The notes under the pieces are model-generated. The model was not told the DNA's origin and ran no database searches. It was given only the letters and a program-made list of their open reading frames with translations. From Paraburkholderia terricola (GTDB lineage Bacteria > Pseudomonadota > Gammaproteobacteria > Burkholderiales > Burkholderiaceae), in contig NZ_FRAB01000029.1 of NCBI RefSeq assembly GCF_900142195.1, positions 1 to 64,000 on the forward strand: 64,000 bases of DNA, given 5' to 3'. The translations under genes were made by a program, and so were the position numbers. Positions 1 through 10,830 of this stretch are shown piece after piece. The first letter of the stretch is position 1; every line of letters begins with the position of its first letter.

Positions 1-218
1 ACCTGGATCAGCATGGCTCGCAGCAACTTCTCCGGCGCGATGCTCGGCCGCCCACCCTTGAGGTCGGCCTCGTACATCCCGGCAAACAACCGATCCATCT
101 TCACCAGTGCTTCGTTCGCCATCACCCGGATCGAACGCAACGGATGCGACTTCGGAACGAAGTCGTCCAGCTTGCGCATGGAAAACAAACTCTCGGTGAA
201 TGTGTCGGCGCCGCGCAT
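1..218 (-). mobile_element. IS5-family transposase, 5' part (cut by window edge)
   Basis: The minus strand from an ATG at 218 reads an open frame of 72 codons running off the left edge. It begins MRGADTFTESLFSMRKLD and contains GGRPSIAPEKLLRAML, the N-terminal signature of IS5-group transposases common in Burkholderia. GGAG lies just upstream of the ATG. The visible part shows no frameshift. The outer end of the element should lie a little to the right of 218, but I could not identify the terminal inverted repeat with confidence. Confidence 0.8.
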
Positions 219-529
219 GATCTCCAAGGGGCAAGTGGGGGTCTTCCATCAACGCTTCAGGGGCCTTCAGCGATGACATTACCGCCGATACTTCAGCAGC
301 CTGTTAGTCGTCGATGCGAATACCCGCGATGATTTTTCAATTGCCAGTCGGGAAAAATCAACAAAGGCGTAGCCGAAATATGACCGTGACACGCACAACG
401 GCATCAGCAAGGACGGGACGGGCGACTCCGGCGCCACCGATACGCTGCGGCTCGCGCTCCACGGCACACGGCAAGATTCGACGACCGGCGCGCAGGTCGA
501 GGCCGTGCGCGCCGTTCATTCGGAGATGC
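219..529. other. Intergenic, IS end to lactate permease
   Basis: No gene is supported here. The part next to 218 should contain the end of the IS element. An inverted repeat (GATTTTTC at 331-338, GAAAAATC at 352-359, 13-nt loop) could act as a weak bidirectional terminator between the transposase and the permease gene. Nothing else is seen. Confidence 0.5.
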
Positions 530-2344
<1,815 letters not shown>

Positions 2345-2438
2345 GGCGTCTCCCTTTTGGTATTAGGGTTCGGGACTATTCGCGCGGCGTGAAGGCCCGA
2401 TCATGCGCCAGAACAACGCAAACCGGCTCAGGAGGGCC

Positions 2439-2459
2439 GGCAGCCGATTCACGGCTGCC
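2439..2459. repeat. Perfect hairpin between lldP and GMC-hydrolase gene
   Basis: GGCAGCCG, ATTCA loop, CGGCTGCC. It lies between the start of lldP and the stop of the fused oxidoreductase gene. It could end transcription of the latter, but there is no T-run on either side. Confidence 0.4.
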
Positions 2460-2516
2460 GCATTGAGGTATAGCGGGGGCAGCCGTCGATTTCAAGGTTG
2501 GGAGCGCCGTGGGCGG

Positions 2517-5500
2517 TCAATGCGCGTTCAGATACCTCGCGATGACCGGGTAAACATCCACCGCCGCATGCTTGCCGAAGATGCAGTCGATGTGCCCATA
2601 GCCGGGAATCAGATGCCGCTCGTAAGGCTGCTCCGGGAATTCCCTTGTCAGCAGGTCATAAGTGAGTTGGGTGCTCTTCGGCAGATAGGTTTCGTTGCGA
2701 TCGCCGTGGATAAATCCGATCGGCATACGCATGCCTTCCAGGCCTTTTGCGCCGTTCGTCCCGCTGAGGTAAATGGCTCGCCCTTCGGCGTCGACGACTT
2801 CGCCTGCCCGCGCCATCGCGGCCAGATGCCTGAACAGCTCGACGTCGTGCATGCCGAACAATTCCTGCAGATTCGAATGCAGCAATTCGTTCAGTTGCGC
2901 GTGTTCATAGAGCAAGCCGTACAGGAACGTGGAGCGGTGACAGATGGCGTTGCCGCAACCTTCGTCGTGATCGATCGGGTAGAGCCGCAAGGCTTCGTCG
3001 AACAGATTGTGCGGCCACTTTTTGTGCTGCGTATAAGCCGTCAGATCGGACACGCCGAGATGCTGGATGAGGTCGGGAATATGCAAGCCAGCCTTGATCC
3101 GTTGCAGGGTGCCCGGCACCGGATGCGCCGACACCTGCGAAATGACCGCCGAGCGCACGCCTTCGAGTCCGTACAGCAGCGACATGCTCAACGCGAGGCC
3201 GCCGAGGCAATGGCCCAGCACCTGGATGTTCGGCGCGCCGGTCAACTCGCGCACCTTGGCGACGGCGGCCGGAATGTCCTCGCGCGCGACCTGGTCGACG
3301 TTGGTCGGCACCAGCACGCTCGGCATTTCGATGCTGACGCGCAGATCGACGAGCCATACGTCGTAGCCGGCCGCGCATAGATATTCCACCAGGTTGGTGG
3401 CGATCAGATCGGTCGAATAGATGCGGCTCGATACGCCGGAGCCGTGGATCAGCAGCAACGGACGCGCTTCCTTGTTGGCGTGGTCCAGATAGCGCGTGAG
3501 TCTCAGCGTCGTGCCATCGGGCGTATCGAAGAAGAACAGTTGCGGCGCCGGCGCGCGCAAGGGCCGCTTCATGCGCGGCTTGGCGTTCGGATCGAAAAAC
3601 TGTAGCGGCGCGGCCACGCCGCCGTATTCGGTGAACAGCACGCCCGCAAAAAACTTGCCGAACTTCAGTGTCCATTCGAGGCGGGTCGTCAAATCGGGCG
3701 CGTGAGTGACTTCGAGCGTGCGTTGCTGCTTGAGGAAATTCTCCGGCGTGATGACGAGCGTCGCCTTGCCGATCACGGGTGCATCCGCTTGCGCCGAGCC
3801 GCGAATCTCGGCGTACAGCGTGTTGGTCTGCTCCCATAGATTCAGCGGCGAACTGCGCGTGATGATCTTCTGCCCGCTCAGATAGTACGTTTTGCCTTCG
3901 GTGGCATTGAGCGTCATGCGGTAGTTCATGTTGCGTTCGTCGACATCCGCCGGATCGACGACGAACAGATTGAAGGTGCCGTCGGTGATCGTCATCGGTT
4001 GCGCCGAGAGGGCGGGGCAGGTCAGCGTGCCGGCCGTCTGCGCCAGATGCTGCGGATTGACGAGCATGTCGGCGAGATCGTCCGATTCCACGGTCAGCGT
4101 GAATTCGATCGGGCTCGTGGCCGCCTCGCCCGCGACGGCCGGCGTATAGGTGCCCACCATCGTTTCGGTGAAGCGCAGGCCGATGCGCTGCGGCGCTGGC
4201 ACGGCGGCCCCGCCCTTCGACTCGTAGTCGATCGTCCAGCCTCGCGAGGCGGCGAGCAGCGCGCAATTGCGTTCGGCCAGCGCCGAGATCGTCAGCAGCG
4301 GATTCACGCCGAGCGACATCGGCATCACGGCGCCGTCCATCACGAAGAGGCCCTCGTGCACCGCGTCGCCGGAGGCGCCGCTAAACACCCGGCCCATGTG
4401 ATCGACCACGCCGTGTGCGGCGTCCTCGCCCATGCCGCAGCCGCCGAGCGGATGAACGGTGACGGTGCGGTTGTCCATGAAGTCCGTCGAAATGGGATTG
4501 CGCAGATACTTGCCGCCGAGCGGCGCCGTCGCCTGCTTGAGGGTGGCCTCGATCGTTTCGAAGATCGGCTGCTTGCCGGCGTTTTCCCAGGTGATGCGCG
4601 CGCGGCCGTTGTCGTCGATGCCGATGCGGCCGCTTTCGTCGTCGTGCGCCATCACGAGGTAGCTTTGCGTGTGGTTGAGCGCGCCGTGATACGGGCCGCG
4701 CAGCACGCTTTCGATCACCCGCGCGTCATAGGCGAACGGCTTTTCGGGCGAGCCTGGCTCAGCGACCTCCTCGCCTTCGAGCGGCGCGGCCGCGCCGAGC
4801 AGGGCGACGAGCGCCGCGCCGACCGGTCCGGCGAGCGAGCCCTCCTCGATCACGAAGCCGTCTTTCACATCGGGCGTGTTGCGATGGTCGATGAGTCCGG
4901 TGATGGTCGGCCCGACCGGCGCGATCTCGCCCGGCTCGTGCGCGCCCCAGCCGACGCCGTTGATGGCCGCGTCGGTGTTGTACGCGAAGGCGAGCACGTC
5001 GCCGTTGCCGGTGAAGCGTTGGCCGAGCATCGCGGAAACGCTGAGCCCTTGCGGCGCCTGGCTCGAACGCAGCAGCAGCGCGGTCGAGCCGATCGTGCCC
5101 GCCGACACGATGACGATATCGGCGCTCACGAACAGATCGGGCGCGCCATAACTCTCGCGGCCGACGCTCACCAACTGGTAGTTCACCCGCCACTTGCGCG
5201 TGGCGGCGTCGCGCACTACGGAATGCACCGCCGCGCCCGTGAAAATCTGCGCGCCGTGCGCGACGGCGTCGGGCAGATAGTTCATGTGCGTCGAATTCTT
5301 CGCTTCGTAATTGCAGCCCGAATTGCAGTCGCCGCAGCCGACGCAAGCCTGCTGCGCGACGCCGGCGGCGTTCACGCGGTTCTCGAACGTGACGGTGATC
5401 GGCGGACGGCTGAAGCGATCTTCCATGCCGAGCGCCTGCGCCGACCTCTCCAGGGCCTGCAATTTCGGCAGCGGTGGAAAGTCGCTCGGCACCGGCGACG

Positions 5501-5933
5501 GTTGCAGCATCGCGAAGGCGCGCGCATAACCCTTGTCGCGGCCGTCCTTGTCGGCGCGCAGCGCGGCGGGCCAGCGCGGGTCGTCCCATAAGCGCGGGTC
5601 GGCTTCGAGCGCGACATTCGCGTTGATCAGCGAAGTGCCGCCGAGACCGCAGCCGACCACGGCGTTCACGTCTTCATTCACGTGCACTTCGAGCAGCGCG
5701 AGCGGCGAGCCGATGCGCGCGACCGAAGTGTTGTACTGCACCTGCGCGGCGCCCTGGAACGGCGTGCGCGGAAATTCGCCGGCCATGAATTCGCGCCCGC
5801 GCTCCAGCACGCACACGCTGCGGCCGGCGCGCGCCATGCGGCTCGCGGCGATCGCTCCGCCATAGCCCGAACCCACCACGACCACATCGTAATGCGACTT
5901 CATCGCCGTCACGGCGCTCGATAAGCGGTTCAT
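2517..5933 (-). CDS. GMC oxidoreductase fused to a PhaC-like alpha/beta hydrolase
   Basis: A 1138-residue two-domain protein. Residues about 15-580 are a flavoprotein of the GMC/cholesterol-oxidase type: FAD-binding GSGYGGAIAASRMA from residue 21, GCGLGGTSLINANV, a Cys-rich CVGCGDCNSGC stretch, and the C-terminal VHPLGGCGMG around His494. A linker follows. The last 300 residues are an alpha/beta hydrolase with oxyanion-loop HGSG, nucleophile elbow GHCLGG (Cys909), acid GDR (Asp1078) and GYGHID (His1114). The Cys nucleophile is as in polyhydroxyalkanoate synthases rather than Ser as in esterases. The start at 5933 is preferred over one 40 codons upstream because GAGGTGG precedes it and FAD binding begins soon after. 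Substrate unknown; a sterol or other hydrophobic alcohol is possible. Confidence 0.85.
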   Translation of the reverse strand: MNRLSSAVTAMKSHYDVVVVGSGYGGAIAASRMARAGRSVCVLERGREFMAGEFPRTPFQGAAQVQYNTSVARIGSPLALLEVHVNEDVNAVVGCGLGGTSLINANVALEADPRLWDDPRWPAALRADKDGRDKGYARAFAMLQPSPVPSDFPPLPKLQALERSAQALGMEDRFSRPPITVTFENRVNAAGVAQQACVGCGDCNSGCNYEAKNSTHMNYLPDAVAHGAQIFTGAAVHSVVRDAATRKWRVNYQLVSVGRESYGAPDLFVSADIVIVSAGTIGSTALLLRSSQAPQGLSVSAMLGQRFTGNGDVLAFAYNTDAAINGVGWGAHEPGEIAPVGPTITGLIDHRNTPDVKDGFVIEEGSLAGPVGAALVALLGAAAPLEGEEVAEPGSPEKPFAYDARVIESVLRGPYHGALNHTQSYLVMAHDDESGRIGIDDNGRARITWENAGKQPIFETIEATLKQATAPLGGKYLRNPISTDFMDNRTVTVHPLGGCGMGEDAAHGVVDHMGRVFSGASGDAVHEGLFVMDGAVMPMSLGVNPLLTISALAERNCALLAASRGWTIDYESKGGAAVPAPQRIGLRFTETMVGTYTPAVAGEAATSPIEFTLTVESDDLADMLVNPQHLAQTAGTLTCPALSAQPMTITDGTFNLFVVDPADVDERNMNYRMTLNATEGKTYYLSGQKIITRSSPLNLWEQTNTLYAEIRGSAQADAPVIGKATLVITPENFLKQQRTLEVTHAPDLTTRLEWTLKFGKFFAGVLFTEYGGVAAPLQFFDPNAKPRMKRPLRAPAPQLFFFDTPDGTTLRLTRYLDHANKEARPLLLIHGSGVSSRIYSTDLIATNLVEYLCAAGYDVWLVDLRVSIEMPSVLVPTNVDQVAREDIPAAVAKVRELTGAPNIQVLGHCLGGLALSMSLLYGLEGVRSAVISQVSAHPVPGTLQRIKAGLHIPDLIQHLGVSDLTAYTQHKKWPHNLFDEALRLYPIDHDEGCGNAICHRSTFLYGLLYEHAQLNELLHSNLQELFGMHDVELFRHLAAMARAGEVVDAEGRAIYLSGTNGAKGLEGMRMPIGFIHGDRNETYLPKSTQLTYDLLTREFPEQPYERHLIPGYGHIDCIFGKHAAVDVYPVIARYLNAH

Positions 5934-6169
5934 CAGGACCACCTCGTCAGGAATGGCAATGCGGGGGGAGGGAAGCCGGACTTCGCAAGGAAGACGGCGT
6001 GCGGCGGCGGCTTTTTTATCGTAGGCGGTGCGCGATGACAAAAAAAGGCGCATCGTACGGGGCGCGCGAGATGTGGCGCGTGTGAAAAACCGTGTGGGAC
6101 CCGTGTGAGGCGTGGGGCATCGTGCGGCGCGGCTGCCGCCCGTGAGCGACGCGTCATCATGAGCGCTTG

Positions 6170-6961
6170 TTACGCCGCTGCTTCATTCATTTCGCTGTCG
6201 CTCGATTCGGCCGCGAGCAGGTTCAGCGCGACGAGAATCGCCGCGCGATTGTCGAGGTCGATTTCGATGCCGAGCACGTCGCTCAGCCAGCGGCCGATCT
6301 TGGTATTGGAAAAATCCGCGGCGCCGGCCGTCTTTTTCATGGTGACGCCGAGTTTGACGGCGCGATAGTGATACGAGGGCACCCGATGCTGAGCTGCGAC
6401 TGCCGACAAACCGCCTTTGCCTTCCGAACACCAGCCGAGGCTGCCGGCGAGCACGATGCGCTCGGGCTCGTCGAGGCCGTCGATGAACGTGCGCGCCGCG
6501 AGCCGCACGCGCTGTTCGTCGAGGCCGTATTGCAGCAGCACGCTTTCCACCGGGTCTTCCAGCGCCTGGGCATGCAGATCAATCTCCTGCGCCATGCCTT
6601 CGTTTTCCATCGACACGTTGCGCTGATGGCCGGCGCTGCGCAAACAGTCGATCAGGTAGCGGCGAAAATACGCGCACAATGCGTAGCCGTTGGACGGCGC
6701 GCTATCGGCGCAGGCGTGCGTTTCGGTGTGGCCGGGCGCGAGGCGCAGCACTTTCGAATAGATGAACTGGGCGACCAGTTCTTCCTTGTCCTCGCCGAGC
6801 GCGTGAAGTTCGAGCGGATGGTAGGTCCGCAGCGCCCGCTTGACCAGCTCGACCATCGACACCATTTCATCGGCGGACAAGCGGGTACGCCGGCGCCACA
6901 ACTCGGGCAGGATCGCATCGTCGAGATTGCGGACGAACTCGTGGCTCGGAACAGCGCCCAT
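6170..6961 (-). CDS. Putative sigma-70-like protein, orphan
   Basis: A 263-residue soluble protein I do not recognise by name. Its middle (YALCAYFRRYLIDCLRS, around residue 100) resembles sigma region 2. A later segment (LDEPERIVLAGSLGW, then LSAVAAQHRVPSYHYRAVKLGV, around 165-210) has the layout of a region 4 helix-turn-helix. A helical acidic tail follows. The start at 6961 is chosen over the ATG at 6973 because GGAGG lies 5 nt before it and overlaps the earlier ATG. No anti-sigma gene is adjacent. The gene is convincing (length, RBS, clean frame); the sigma-like function is inference from pattern only. Confidence 0.7.
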   Translation of the reverse strand: MGAVPSHEFVRNLDDAILPELWRRRTRLSADEMVSMVELVKRALRTYHPLELHALGEDKEELVAQFIYSKVLRLAPGHTETHACADSAPSNGYALCAYFRRYLIDCLRSAGHQRNVSMENEGMAQEIDLHAQALEDPVESVLLQYGLDEQRVRLAARTFIDGLDEPERIVLAGSLGWCSEGKGGLSAVAAQHRVPSYHYRAVKLGVTMKKTAGAADFSNTKIGRWLSDVLGIEIDLDNRAAILVALNLLAAESSDSEMNEAAA

Positions 6962-7384
6962 GAAAACCTCCATAAGGGGGAAGGCAGAAGCGCGGCGAGC
7001 CTCGAAGGCAGGCGGTGAAGAGTGGCTGGAATGTCGAAGCCGCGCTGAATGTGAGGCCAGTATGCGTTTCGCAAATGGCTTCGCCTATATGGATTAAGTG
7101 GTAGCTGATGGGTAAACTGCCGGGTAAACCGTCCGGCGCGCGGTACGTCATTCGTCTGAACAGTGACGCGACGTGGACCGCGGGACCAACGTGGACCGCG
7201 AGCTGCCGCGCAGTGAAGCAATACGCAGCACCGATGCCGTCCCTTCGCGCGGCACGCCTGGGCTCCCAAGGCCCGCGTCGCCGGGCGCCCGCGCCTTATC
7301 ACCGTATCCGCCATGCCCGATGCCGTGCACCGGACCGGAGTCAGCGCTGAAGCGCCGAGGCCGAACGATAAAGGAGACCGCGCA
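6962..7384. other. Divergent intergenic region with a direct repeat
   Basis: This 423-bp region separates two divergent genes (sigma-like protein leftward, hybrid kinase rightward) and should hold both promoters. A direct repeat ACGTGGACCGCG occurs at 7171-7182 and 7189-7200, spaced 18 bp, a possible regulator site. No small gene is supported. Confidence 0.5.
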
Positions 7385-9280
7385 ATGCGGGCCGAGCCTA
7401 TCCAGCATGCAATCGACGAAGATCTGGTGCGCGTGCTGTACGCGCAAGATCCGATTGCGTTCTTTTCGCACTGGTTCTCGATCGCGGTGCTGGTGGCGAT
7501 CTACTGGCCGGAGATACCGTCGCCGCCGCTGTTCATCGCGTGCTTCGGGTTTTATGCGGCCGCCAATTGCGGCAGCCTCGCACTGTGGATCTGCAACCGG
7601 CGCTATCCGCAACTCGTATCGCCGCGCGGCTGGATCTATCTGCATGCGGTGCGCGGCGTGTTGCTCTACAGCGCGCCGGGCCTCGCGGTGTGGTTCGCGT
7701 TCCAGAGCCCGCAAACGGATTTGCCGCTGCTGCATACCGTGTTGCTCGTCACGCTGGCGGCCGGCGTGTTCATGTCGAACGGCTTCGACCTGCTCAATTT
7801 TTCGACCGCCATTCCGTTCCTGCTGTTTCCGTCGATCGTGCTGCATGTCGGCACGCATACGTTCGACCGCACGATACTCGCCATCGTCCTCGCGTTTTTC
7901 TTCTTCGCGATCAACGTCTATGCGTTGAGCTATCGCAAGCTGTTCCGGCAGGTCGTGCAGGCGCGGGTCGATCAGCAGTATCTGGCGGAGTCGCTGGCGG
8001 TGCAAAAGCACGTCGCCGAAGAGGCGAGCCTCGCCAAAACCCGCTTTTTCGCCGCGGCGAGCCACGATTTGCGTCAGCCCTTGCACGCGATCGGCCTGCT
8101 CGCGGCCTCGCTCAACGATGCGGCGGCGACACCGGCGCAGCATGCCAAAACGGCCGAGCACATCGTCTATAACGTCGAGGCGTTGAATCAGCTATTCAAC
8201 CAGGTGCTCGATCTCGCGCGGCTCGAAAGCGGCGTGACCCAGGTGATCCGGCTGCATTTCCGGCTTTCCGAACTGTTCGAGCGCGTCGGCAGCCAGTACC
8301 GGCCGCAAGCCGCCGCCAAGGGACTCGCGCTGCGGATCGCGCCGACCACGATGGTCGTGCACGACGATCCGGTGTTGCTCGAACGCGTGCTGAGCAACCT
8401 GCTCTCGAACGCGGTGCGCTATACCGAGGAAGGCGCGATCTGGCTGGGCTTTCGTCGCGCGGGGCGGCAAGCGGGCGGGTATATCGAAGTGCGTGATTCG
8501 GGCATCGGCATTCCCGTCGAGGAACATGAACGCATCTTCGAGGAGTTTTATCAGGTCGCCAATCCGCAGCGCGATGCACGTCAGGGGCATGGCCTGGGGT
8601 TGCCCACGGTGAAGCGGCTGGTCGGCATGCTGGGCGGCGAATTGCAACTGCGCTCGGCGCCGGGGCGCGGTTCGGTGTTCCGCTTTCCGGTGCAGGCGGG
8701 CGACGCCCGCGGCATCGTGGCGAGCCTGAATGAAGCGGTGGCGGGCGGTCCTTCGGCGCAAGGGCGGCGCGTGCTGTGCATCGACGACGAACCGTCGATT
8801 CTCGAAGGCCTCGCCAGTTTGCTGGGACGCTGGGGTTGCACCGTGCGCGGCGCGCGCGACGAAGCCGCCGCGCTGGCGGCGCTCGAGGACGGCTTCGTGC
8901 CGGACGCCGTGCTATGCGACTACCAGTTGGCGCATCACCGCACCGGCGCGCAGGCGCTGACCGCCGTGCGCAACGTGCTCGCGCGCGCGGGGCATGAAGG
9001 CGTGGTGACGCTGCTGATCACGGGCGATATGGCGTCGGCGGAACTGGCGGCGCTGGCCTTGCAGGGGATTCCCGTGCTGCATAAGCCGGTCACGCCGGCG
9101 CGCTTGCGGCGCACGCTGGAAATGCTCTGGCAGCAGGCGGAACTGGATAAGAGACGGGCGGCGGCCACGCCGGAATTGCGCGCGGATGGAACGGGAAATG
9201 AGCCGGGGAGTTGGGCGGCGCCGGGCGGGGTGGGGCAAGTGGCGGGCCAGTCGGCGAGCGGCGCGAGGTTGGGGGCGTAG
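7385..9280 (+). CDS. Membrane hybrid sensor histidine kinase/response regulator
   Basis: A 631-residue kinase. Residues about 20-200 contain six hydrophobic segments (including VFMSNGFDLL and IVLAFFFFAINVYAL) with no large periplasmic loop, so the signal is probably sensed in or at the membrane. A short coiled segment leads to the H-box SHDLRQPLHA (His227), then the N-box NLLSNAVRYT near 338, DSGIGI, and GHGLGL near 400. A C-terminal receiver follows: CIDDEPS, phospho-acceptor Asp512 in LCDYQL, and HKPVTP. The start at 7385 is chosen because AAAGGAGA lies 8 nt upstream; an ATG 24 codons earlier has no ribosome site. The convergent LuxR-type regulator at 9520-10314 is the likely partner. Confidence 0.9.
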   Translation: MRAEPIQHAIDEDLVRVLYAQDPIAFFSHWFSIAVLVAIYWPEIPSPPLFIACFGFYAAANCGSLALWICNRRYPQLVSPRGWIYLHAVRGVLLYSAPGLAVWFAFQSPQTDLPLLHTVLLVTLAAGVFMSNGFDLLNFSTAIPFLLFPSIVLHVGTHTFDRTILAIVLAFFFFAINVYALSYRKLFRQVVQARVDQQYLAESLAVQKHVAEEASLAKTRFFAAASHDLRQPLHAIGLLAASLNDAAATPAQHAKTAEHIVYNVEALNQLFNQVLDLARLESGVTQVIRLHFRLSELFERVGSQYRPQAAAKGLALRIAPTTMVVHDDPVLLERVLSNLLSNAVRYTEEGAIWLGFRRAGRQAGGYIEVRDSGIGIPVEEHERIFEEFYQVANPQRDARQGHGLGLPTVKRLVGMLGGELQLRSAPGRGSVFRFPVQAGDARGIVASLNEAVAGGPSAQGRRVLCIDDEPSILEGLASLLGRWGCTVRGARDEAAALAALEDGFVPDAVLCDYQLAHHRTGAQALTAVRNVLARAGHEGVVTLLITGDMASAELAALALQGIPVLHKPVTPARLRRTLEMLWQQAELDKRRAAATPELRADGTGNEPGSWAAPGGVGQVAGQSASGARLGA

Positions 9281-9380
9281 GGATAGTCGCAGGGATTGGG
9301 GAGTGGAGGGACGCGGGAGGGAAGCGGATGCCAGGCGCGGACGCAAGCGGCAAGCGCTAGCCGGAGCGTTAAACAATGCG

Positions 9381-9510
9381 CCGCTCGCCGGCGTTCGCTG
9401 CGCCGATTGCTGCCGTTCGTCGCACCGCTCGCCGGCGTTCGCCGCGCCGCTTGCTGCCGTCCGTCGCACCGCCTGCCGGCGTTCGCCGCACCACTTGCCA
9501 CCGCCCGACA
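9381..9510. repeat. 44-bp tandem repeat, three copies
   Basis: Units at 9381-9424, 9425-9468 and 9469-9510 share CCGCTCGCCGGCGTTCGC and TTGCTGCCG blocks. Copies one and two differ at three bases; the third is more diverged and two bases shorter. The array sits between the stop codons of the convergent kinase and regulator genes, so it would lie in the 3' ends of both transcripts. Confidence 0.85.
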
Positions 9511-9519
9511 CCCGCCCGC

Positions 9520-10314
9520 CTACAACGTTTTCCCCGCTTCGAGCCAGCCGTTGATCACCGCGATCGCCATCGACCGGTTATGTACGCCGAGCGCCCGGAA
9601 GATGACCGACAGGTGCACCTTGACCGTGCCTTCCGCGACGCCGAGTTCACGCGCGATCATCTTGTTGGTCCAGCCGCGATGCACGAGCCGCATGATGTCC
9701 TGCTGGCGCGGCGACAGGTTTTCCAGCAAATGCTGTTGATGCGGCTGCAGCGCCGGCAGTTGCGTGATCGGCTCGGTGAGCGCCGTCGCGCCTTGGCCCG
9801 CGCCCCGCGCGCTTGCCTGAATGCCCGCCTGAGCGGTAATCGGCATGCTGCCCAGGCTGGATGACCCGGCGGCGCCGTCGGCGCAGACCGGCGCGGCTTG
9901 CGCTTCGCGAGAGCCCAGCAGACTGAGTGCTTCCATCGGCACATACGCGCCGCCGGAAAGAACGAGTTCGATCGCCTTGAGCATCACGCTGGCGGGCTGC
10001 CGCTTCGGCACGAAGCCGAGCGCCCCGGCGGCCAGCACCGCACGCATCTCGTCGGGCGACTCCTCGGCGGACAGCACGACCACCGGCAACGCGGGATTCG
10101 CCGCCAGCAGCGTCTCGAGCGACGACGCGCCGCTCATGCCCGGCATATGCAGATCGACGATCGCCAGATCGTGATCGGCGTCGGGCCGCGCGGCGGTGGC
10201 GAGCGTTTCCCAGCTATCGGCTTCGTCGAACTGGGCGTCGGGATCGAGACCGCGCAGCATTCCCTTGACGCCTTGCCGGATCAGTTCATGGTCGTCGGCC
10301 ACAAGAAACTTCAT
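9520..10314 (-). CDS. LuxR/NarL-family response regulator
   Basis: A 264-residue two-domain regulator. The receiver spans residues 1-120: VADDHE, phospho-acceptor Asp54 in AIVDLHMPG, VVLSAEES and FVPKRQPAS. An Ala/Gly/Gln-rich linker of about 70 residues follows, longer than usual for NarL-type proteins. The C-terminal helix-turn-helix (LSPRQQDIMRLVHRGWTNKM, then GVAEGTVKVHLS) matches the LuxR class. It is convergent with the hybrid kinase at 7385-9280 and likely works with it. The start codon is the only one giving a complete receiver. Confidence 0.93.
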   Translation of the reverse strand: MKFLVADDHELIRQGVKGMLRGLDPDAQFDEADSWETLATAARPDADHDLAIVDLHMPGMSGASSLETLLAANPALPVVVLSAEESPDEMRAVLAAGALGFVPKRQPASVMLKAIELVLSGGAYVPMEALSLLGSREAQAAPVCADGAAGSSSLGSMPITAQAGIQASARGAGQGATALTEPITQLPALQPHQQHLLENLSPRQQDIMRLVHRGWTNKMIARELGVAEGTVKVHLSVIFRALGVHNRSMAIAVINGWLEAGKTL

Positions 10315-10644
10315 GATGTCTCCGCGAGTCGAGCCTGCGCGTTGTGGGCTACCGCCGTTGTAGCGTCTCGTTTTACTTCTATTCTCGTGAATTGCATCAT
10401 TGCCGGCTACCCCGCGATCCTATACCGATCGGCGGCGCGGCGAACCTTCCGGCCCGCCGCGCACGTGACTATTTATTTATATGATCGCCGGCTGTTTAGA
10501 TGCACCACGTTGTCGCTAAGGTTGGTCTCCCGCGCACAGGTTCCGGCTTGCTAGGTAGACGAGCCGCGAGCGCCGTTTTTGAAGCCGTGCCTAAGGGATT
10601 CCGCAGGTTATGCGCGCCGGATCGAGGCGCGCGACAACGGGCCT
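10315..10644. other. Intergenic, regulator promoter and end of cyd operon
   Basis: No gene is supported in these 330 bp. A hairpin GCGCGCC / GGCGCGC (10612-10618, 10626-10632) lies just past the end of the cytochrome bd operon and may stop it. The AT-rich patch around 10470-10482 could hold the promoter of the LuxR-type regulator. Confidence 0.4.
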
Positions 10645-10830
10645 TTATTTAACGGCAAATAGCGTCGCATTCATCAGGAGCTTGAACGCGAAGCCGAGCG
10701 ACATCGCCGAGGCCACGCCGAAGCACCATAGCGCGATGAACCACAGCCAGCCGGGCAGCTTCTTGCGCGCCGGCGTTTGCGCGCCGGCGCCGCCCTCCGC
10801 GTGCTTAGTGATAGTGATGTTGGTCGTCAT
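10645..10830 (-). CDS. Small cytochrome bd-associated membrane protein (DUF2474/CydX-like)
   Basis: A 61-residue protein with one membrane helix (PGWLWFIALWCFGVASAMSL), preceded by a polar N-terminus with a KK pair. It overlaps the end of cydB by 26 nt. Small single-helix proteins in this position are accessory subunits of bd oxidases (CydX, or the DUF2474 family typical of CioAB operons). The start at 10830 is chosen because AAGGTG precedes it. The longer frame from 10845 lacks a ribosome site. Role in stabilising the oxidase is inferred from position and fold. Confidence 0.75.
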   Translation of the reverse strand: MTTNITITKHAEGGAGAQTPARKKLPGWLWFIALWCFGVASAMSLGFAFKLLMNATLFAVK

